Shown here: in pieces, positions 60,401 through 64,000 of the stretch | How the letters are laid out: every line of letters starts with the position of its first letter | How positions within the stretch are numbered: position 1 is the first letter of the stretch | From: Hormiphora californensis | Lineage: Eukaryota > Ctenophora > Tentaculata > Cydippida > Pleurobrachiidae | Direction of reading: 5' to 3' | Assembly: GCA_020137815.1 (NCBI GenBank) | Contig: CM035354.1 | Span: 3,321,342-3,385,341 of the forward strand | DNA length: 64,000 nucleotides | Notes under the pieces: model-generated | The model's database searches: none | The model's input: the letters and a program-made list of their open reading frames with translations, nothing else | What the model was told of the DNA's origin: nothing | Translations under genes and position numbers: made by a program

Positions 60401-62144
60401 GTTTCCCTTGACCCCTGCAGACAGGGGTGTCATGCCTCTAGGAATGCTGACCCTCCTTATGTCATCTTCATCCACTTCAAGATCTAAGATAGAGGTGTAA
60501 TCGAGAGTTCGACGTCGAGTGAACTCCAAATCAATATTTCTCTCAGTTTCACCGAACTCTATTTTCTCTGCTATAATTTCCCGTTTCACTGGTTTCTCCT
60601 TGACCGGCGATGGAGAAGATGAAGATGGTGGTGATGGAGGTGGTTTGGGTTTTTCAACAACAAACGTTTTGGTGTCAAACTTACGAGAGCTACTGCTACT
60701 GCTGCTGCTTGAGCTTGAGCTACTTTCCGGTTCTGGAGTGGGTGCCTTCGGCGGAGGAGATGCAACTACAGGCTCGGAAACCTTCGATGGTTTTTTAGAA
60801 GATTCTTTTGTGGATGATTTTGTAGAATCTTTATTTGATGTTGGAATATCTTTAACAGGAGGAGATTTCCTCTCTTCCTTTAGTGATGTATCTTTCGAAG
60901 ATGATTTCGAAGAGTCCTTCGACATGAAGGATATCTTCGATTTTATAGACTCAATCGCTGAGAAAGACTTGGTTGGGTTCTTTTCCGATTTAGAACTAGG
61001 AACAGGAGTGGGAGGGGTAATATTTGCAGTTGGTGGAGAGGGGGACTTCCTAAAGGACAAGTTCAGTGACTCTGGTTCGGGTGTATCGAGCTCTAAAGGT
61101 GATACAGCTGTAATTAGACTCGCTGAAGGAGGCTCTGGTGTAGGTCCTGCTACAACTGTCGTGTCCGAGATCTGGGTGGGGAGGTCAGGGGTGATCGGCA
61201 TAGCCAACTCTGCCTCGGTCCTCGATTTGAACTCAGATGCATCGGAGGAGAGGTCGGACTTTTTTGAGGCGGTCGTTTTCTCTGAGATTTCCGACCGTTC
61301 TGAGCGAGACTCCGATCGTTTAGGTTTTGGTGGGGCAATGGAACTACGACTGCTCATCTCATCTTCAATCAGGTGACTGGGAGTGATGGTTCGCTCAGGG
61401 AGTGGAGGAGGGGTCGGAGAAACTCCCCAAACCAACTCCTTCCCGTCCAATGTACCAACATCACTTCCGGCAGGCTCTTGTTTCTGGATTACAGATTCGT
61501 TCTCATACCTGGAGAGATAACAGTGTTTGAAATTATTATTCTTACTGAGAAAAGTATATTCTCACAATAAAGAAGTCCTTAAACTGTCCGTCCTAGAGCC
61601 TAATAAGTAATAACCCAATTATTGGGCCTTCAAAGAACACTCCAACTTCACAATTGTGACGTTGGAGTGTTACAATTATTTCAAACTATAAAAATTTAAA
61701 CGTACTTGGTAACGGATATAATAGTAGGAGGTTCTACAGCAGCAGCAGCTGGTTTGGATTGATCTGTAGTACCCTCATCACTATCAGAATACTCGCTACT
61801 GCTATCACTGTCACTACTGCTACTGCTACTGCTGCTTGTGTAGGAAGTGTAGGAGGATGATGTATAGGAGGATGATGAGGAGGCAGACCGCTCGAATACT
61901 TCGTCCTCAACCGCAAACGAGACACTTCGTTCAGATCTGTCTTCCGCACGTATCTAGAAAAGGGGCGAAATGACTGAATTATTAATCACGAACAATTTTA
62001 TAACTGCTGAAAGCTGATATCAGTGAAAATATTGACTTCTAAAATCAATAAAAACACCCGGAACAAGCTATAACGAACCCGATCAATGGCAGACTGCCGG
62101 GCTACCCCACCACCCCTTGACGACGAGAGCTCCTCGTCCGCCAC
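57500..62144 (-). CDS. large disordered Ser/Pro/charged protein with ER/K helix and repeated CRIB-like motifs
   Basis: Function not recognised. Exons: 62079-62144 (first, start uncertain), 61706-61953, a 2.8 kb exon 58732-61509, 58514-58636, about 58172-58399, about 57870-58037 and 57500-57735. In order, the protein has a Ser-rich acidic stretch (SSSSSSSSDSDSSSEYSDS), Pro/Lys/Ser-rich disorder, ISGPIGTVVHYSG, EPTLHQTMYSDLKK, a basic region, DPTYHQSMFANV, IGSPTGLVVHQSG, a long Arg/Glu single-helix or coiled-coil segment (REEERRREEENRREEERRR), a short helical Gln-rich part (VLVQYMKALVAMQQQ) and a basic Ser-rich tail. The two xSGPxGxVVHxSG motifs resemble CRIB motifs, hinting at a Rho-GTPase or cytoskeletal link. 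One extra base in a GGG run near 59993 breaks the frame. The first exon has GTG where ATG would be expected. Confidence 0.7.
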
Positions 62145-63087
62145 GATTTATAAAGTGCCTAGTGTACCAAATAGAAGACACAGTACACACAGTGGGATAA
62201 AATCAAAACAGTGAATACAAAAACTTACTCGGCTCACATATAGTGCAGTTATTTCAAGGCCTCTGATTGCCGATGGAGGAGGAATGGTGCCAAAACTACC
62301 TCTCAATCATAATTACTTCCGGGTGGGTTCCGTGCTGTGGATGGGTTATCGCAGCGGAAATGTGATGACTGATAATACCCCGACGGGCGACGTCAGAGCT
62401 GAAAAATACTGGGCGGATTAAAAAGGTAGACCAGTTAAATCTTTTTTTTATTAAAATTAAAAGTTCCTTCAAACAAATGAAAACGAACTATATTTTGGGT
62501 ATAATTGGTAAAGTTTGGGTGGGTAAAACAAAGGTTAATAATACGGTATAAGATAGAAGAGGCTAGAAAAAGTATTTAAGCACCTCCCTCTCCCATCACA
62601 ACACTGTGCAATGATTGCGAGTGGGAGAGAGTTCAAACACTGATTATTTAGTAACAGCACCTTGATGTCACTAAGATGACGTCATTAGCATGTCACTAAA
62701 CTGTAATTTGTATGTACACAAATCGGTACACAAAACACGTGTAATACACACGAGTTATTCATAATAGAAATCCCTGCAAAGTAATACACACCACACACAC
62801 AGCATTGATCTAATCTAGTGACTATAATTCCCACGTTATCACAACTATGGCGCGTGATGCATCACGCAGTCACGTGACGTCACACATGATGCATCACGCG
62901 TTGCCCACAATTCCTAGCTACATCATCAAAAATCCACATTGTATGCTTTAAACTCTACTAATTGTTCCTTTCTTACACACGATCATTCACAAACTCATTC
63001 AAAAGTTATTCATACTCACACACACGCTAATTCAAATACTGCATTAAACTGTAATACAAAGCAACACCATATAAGGGCATCACGTGA
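62145..63087. other. intergenic, promoter-like region
   Basis: Contains TGACGTCA at 62677-62684 and the motif cluster at 62852-62900. AT-rich elsewhere, with no coding signal. Confidence 0.4.
62852..62900. promoter_or_regulatory. cluster of palindromic factor-binding motifs
   Basis: A perfect 16 bp palindrome GCGTGATGCATCACGC is followed by overlapping CACGTG and TGACGTCA sites (62871-62882) and a second partial copy ATGATGCATCACGCG. The E-box and CRE-type sites suggest bHLH and bZIP binding. The gene controlled is unknown; candidates are the disordered-protein gene to the left and the gene at the right edge. Confidence 0.45.
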
Positions 63088-63332
63088 TCAGGCCCGTATC
63101 GTCGTATCTTCATCGTCATCATCATCATCTTCATCAACATTAACAACACCCTCCACATCTATCTCCCCTCCATCATCCTGCATTACAACTAGGCCGTCTA
63201 GTGGATCTTCCTCTTCCCCTACTTCATCCTCTCCGTCCTCAAGAGGGGGAGGAGGGTGCTGTCTTGAAACTGTCTCATACAGCACCTCCCCCTTCCGCTC
63301 TATCACGCTAGTGTTGATGAGGGTGGCATACC
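63088..63332 (-). CDS. acidic C-terminal exon of an unrecognised gene
   Basis: An open stretch from a good 3' splice site (CTCTCTACAG) to a stop at 63088. It starts YATLINTSVIERKGEVLYE and ends in a long Asp/Glu tail (DEDDDDDDEDTTIRA). The upstream exon is not identified. The phase does not match the partial frame at the right edge, so the two may be separate genes or alternative ends. Confidence 0.4.
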
Positions 63333-63600
63333 TGTAGAGAGACATGATGGGTGTTAGCATAGTGTGTTTCAGGTTATAGATATCAGGTGTTTCAATCCCA
63401 CACACTAACACAGAGATCTGCACACACTGAATTGACAGATTTTCACAAAATAACAGATTTTTGCAAATCCCGAATAATCTTAAACATATGATTCTTACTC
63501 GCACGTTGTATCGGACATGCACACACGCACACACGCAAGTCTAGACCAGGTTTTCGTATCTAAACAAGCGTTATTATTGATGGTGTATTTGTGGGAGAGA

Positions 63601-63648
63601 AAGAGAAGAAAGAGATATAGAGCGCGAGAGAGAGAGAGAGAGAGAGAT

Positions 63649-63714
<66 letters not shown>

Positions 63715-63840
63715 TCTCTCTGCTCTCTCTCCTTATCGCTCTCTCTCTCTCTCTCTCGTCTCTACTCTCTCTTCTTCTCTCTCTCCTCTCTCTCTCTGCT
63801 CTCTCCCTGCCTTCTCTCTCTCTCGTCTTCTCTCGCTCTC
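63601..63840. repeat. GA then CT microsatellite
   Basis: (GA)n to about 63710 switches directly to CT-rich repeats, an inverted simple repeat able to pair with itself. No genes. Confidence 0.9.
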
Positions 63841-63859
63841 GCTCCCGTCAGCGCGCGCC

Positions 63860-64000
63860 CTATTTTGCCCAACTACCCCCGTCTCCGTCTGAGTTGTTGT
63901 CCCCTATTTCTCCCTCCTCATCAGCATCGTCCAGTGGGATTATCAGCATATCCTCCGGGATCAGCTCGTACTTCCTAACCCACCGAGTAAACCGGTGACA
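63860..64000 (-). CDS. partial C-terminus of an unrecognised protein
   Basis: Open from the window edge, CHRFTRWVRKYELIPEDM, then an acidic end (LDDADEEGEIGDNNSDGD) and a stop at 63860-63862. The sequence looks like real protein with mixed composition, but it is too short to assign. Confidence 0.4.
   Translation of the reverse strand, partial: CHRFTRWVRKYELIPEDMLIIPLDDADEEGEIGDNNSDGDGGSWAK

Overview
The window is nuclear DNA from an animal. The genes are split by GT-AG introns and the proteins have clear metazoan orthologues: ER cyclophilin B, importin-4, PNPLA8, EXOSC5, GTF3C1, PLA2G15, mitochondrial ribosome recycling factor and a rhodopsin-like GPCR. The modest introns, a fully nested gene and the many short palindromic elements suggest a compact invertebrate genome, perhaps an early-branching animal such as a sponge, cnidarian or placozoan. 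I cannot fix the phylum from this sequence alone.

Layout. 1-3.2 kb has no convincing gene and includes a stretch of suspicious homopolymer-rich sequence. 4.3-9.0 kb is a five-exon cyclophilin B gene (minus) whose introns are filled with palindromic elements: two PIF/Harbinger-like MITEs, a nested TA-flanked MITE and a 1 kb palindrome. 10.1-18.8 kb holds two tandem genes for CD20/MS4A-like four-TM proteins (minus). The last intron of the second gene is occupied by a 3.9 kb foldback element with about 560 bp unique arms and inverted arrays of a 32 bp repeat. 19.1-22.2 kb is importin-4 (minus, coding region without introns, two frame breaks near the 3' end). 22.9-33.5 kb is a PNPLA8-type phospholipase A2 (minus, nine exons recognised) with GA/CT microsatellites and MITEs in its introns. 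33.9-36.8 kb is a rhodopsin-like GPCR (plus) carrying the whole EXOSC5 gene (minus) inside one intron. 37.6-43.3 kb is GTF3C1, the B-block-binding subunit of TFIIIC (minus, seven exons). 43.9-45.5 kb is a frame-broken multi-TM protein, possibly a gustatory-receptor-like gene or pseudogene. 45.9-48.5 kb is repeat-rich. 48.6-55.3 kb holds two tandem PLA2G15-type lysosomal phospholipases (plus). 55.7-56.9 kb is mitochondrial RRF (plus). 57.5-62.1 kb encodes a large disordered, Ser/Pro/charged protein (minus). The right edge has acidic C-terminal exons of unrecognised gene(s).

The genes are mostly unrelated housekeeping functions: ER folding, nuclear import, RNA decay, Pol III transcription, mitochondrial translation and lipid hydrolysis. 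Tandem duplication made the CD20-like and PLA2G15 pairs.

The most unusual content is not protein coding. It is a set of perfect or near-perfect palindromic elements with different termini, several of which share an internal module (core GGTTCCTGA plus GATAGAGACTT). The 3.9 kb foldback element sits inside a gene. Single-base frame breaks in four otherwise recognisable genes could be assembly errors, pseudogene decay or, less likely, frameshifting.
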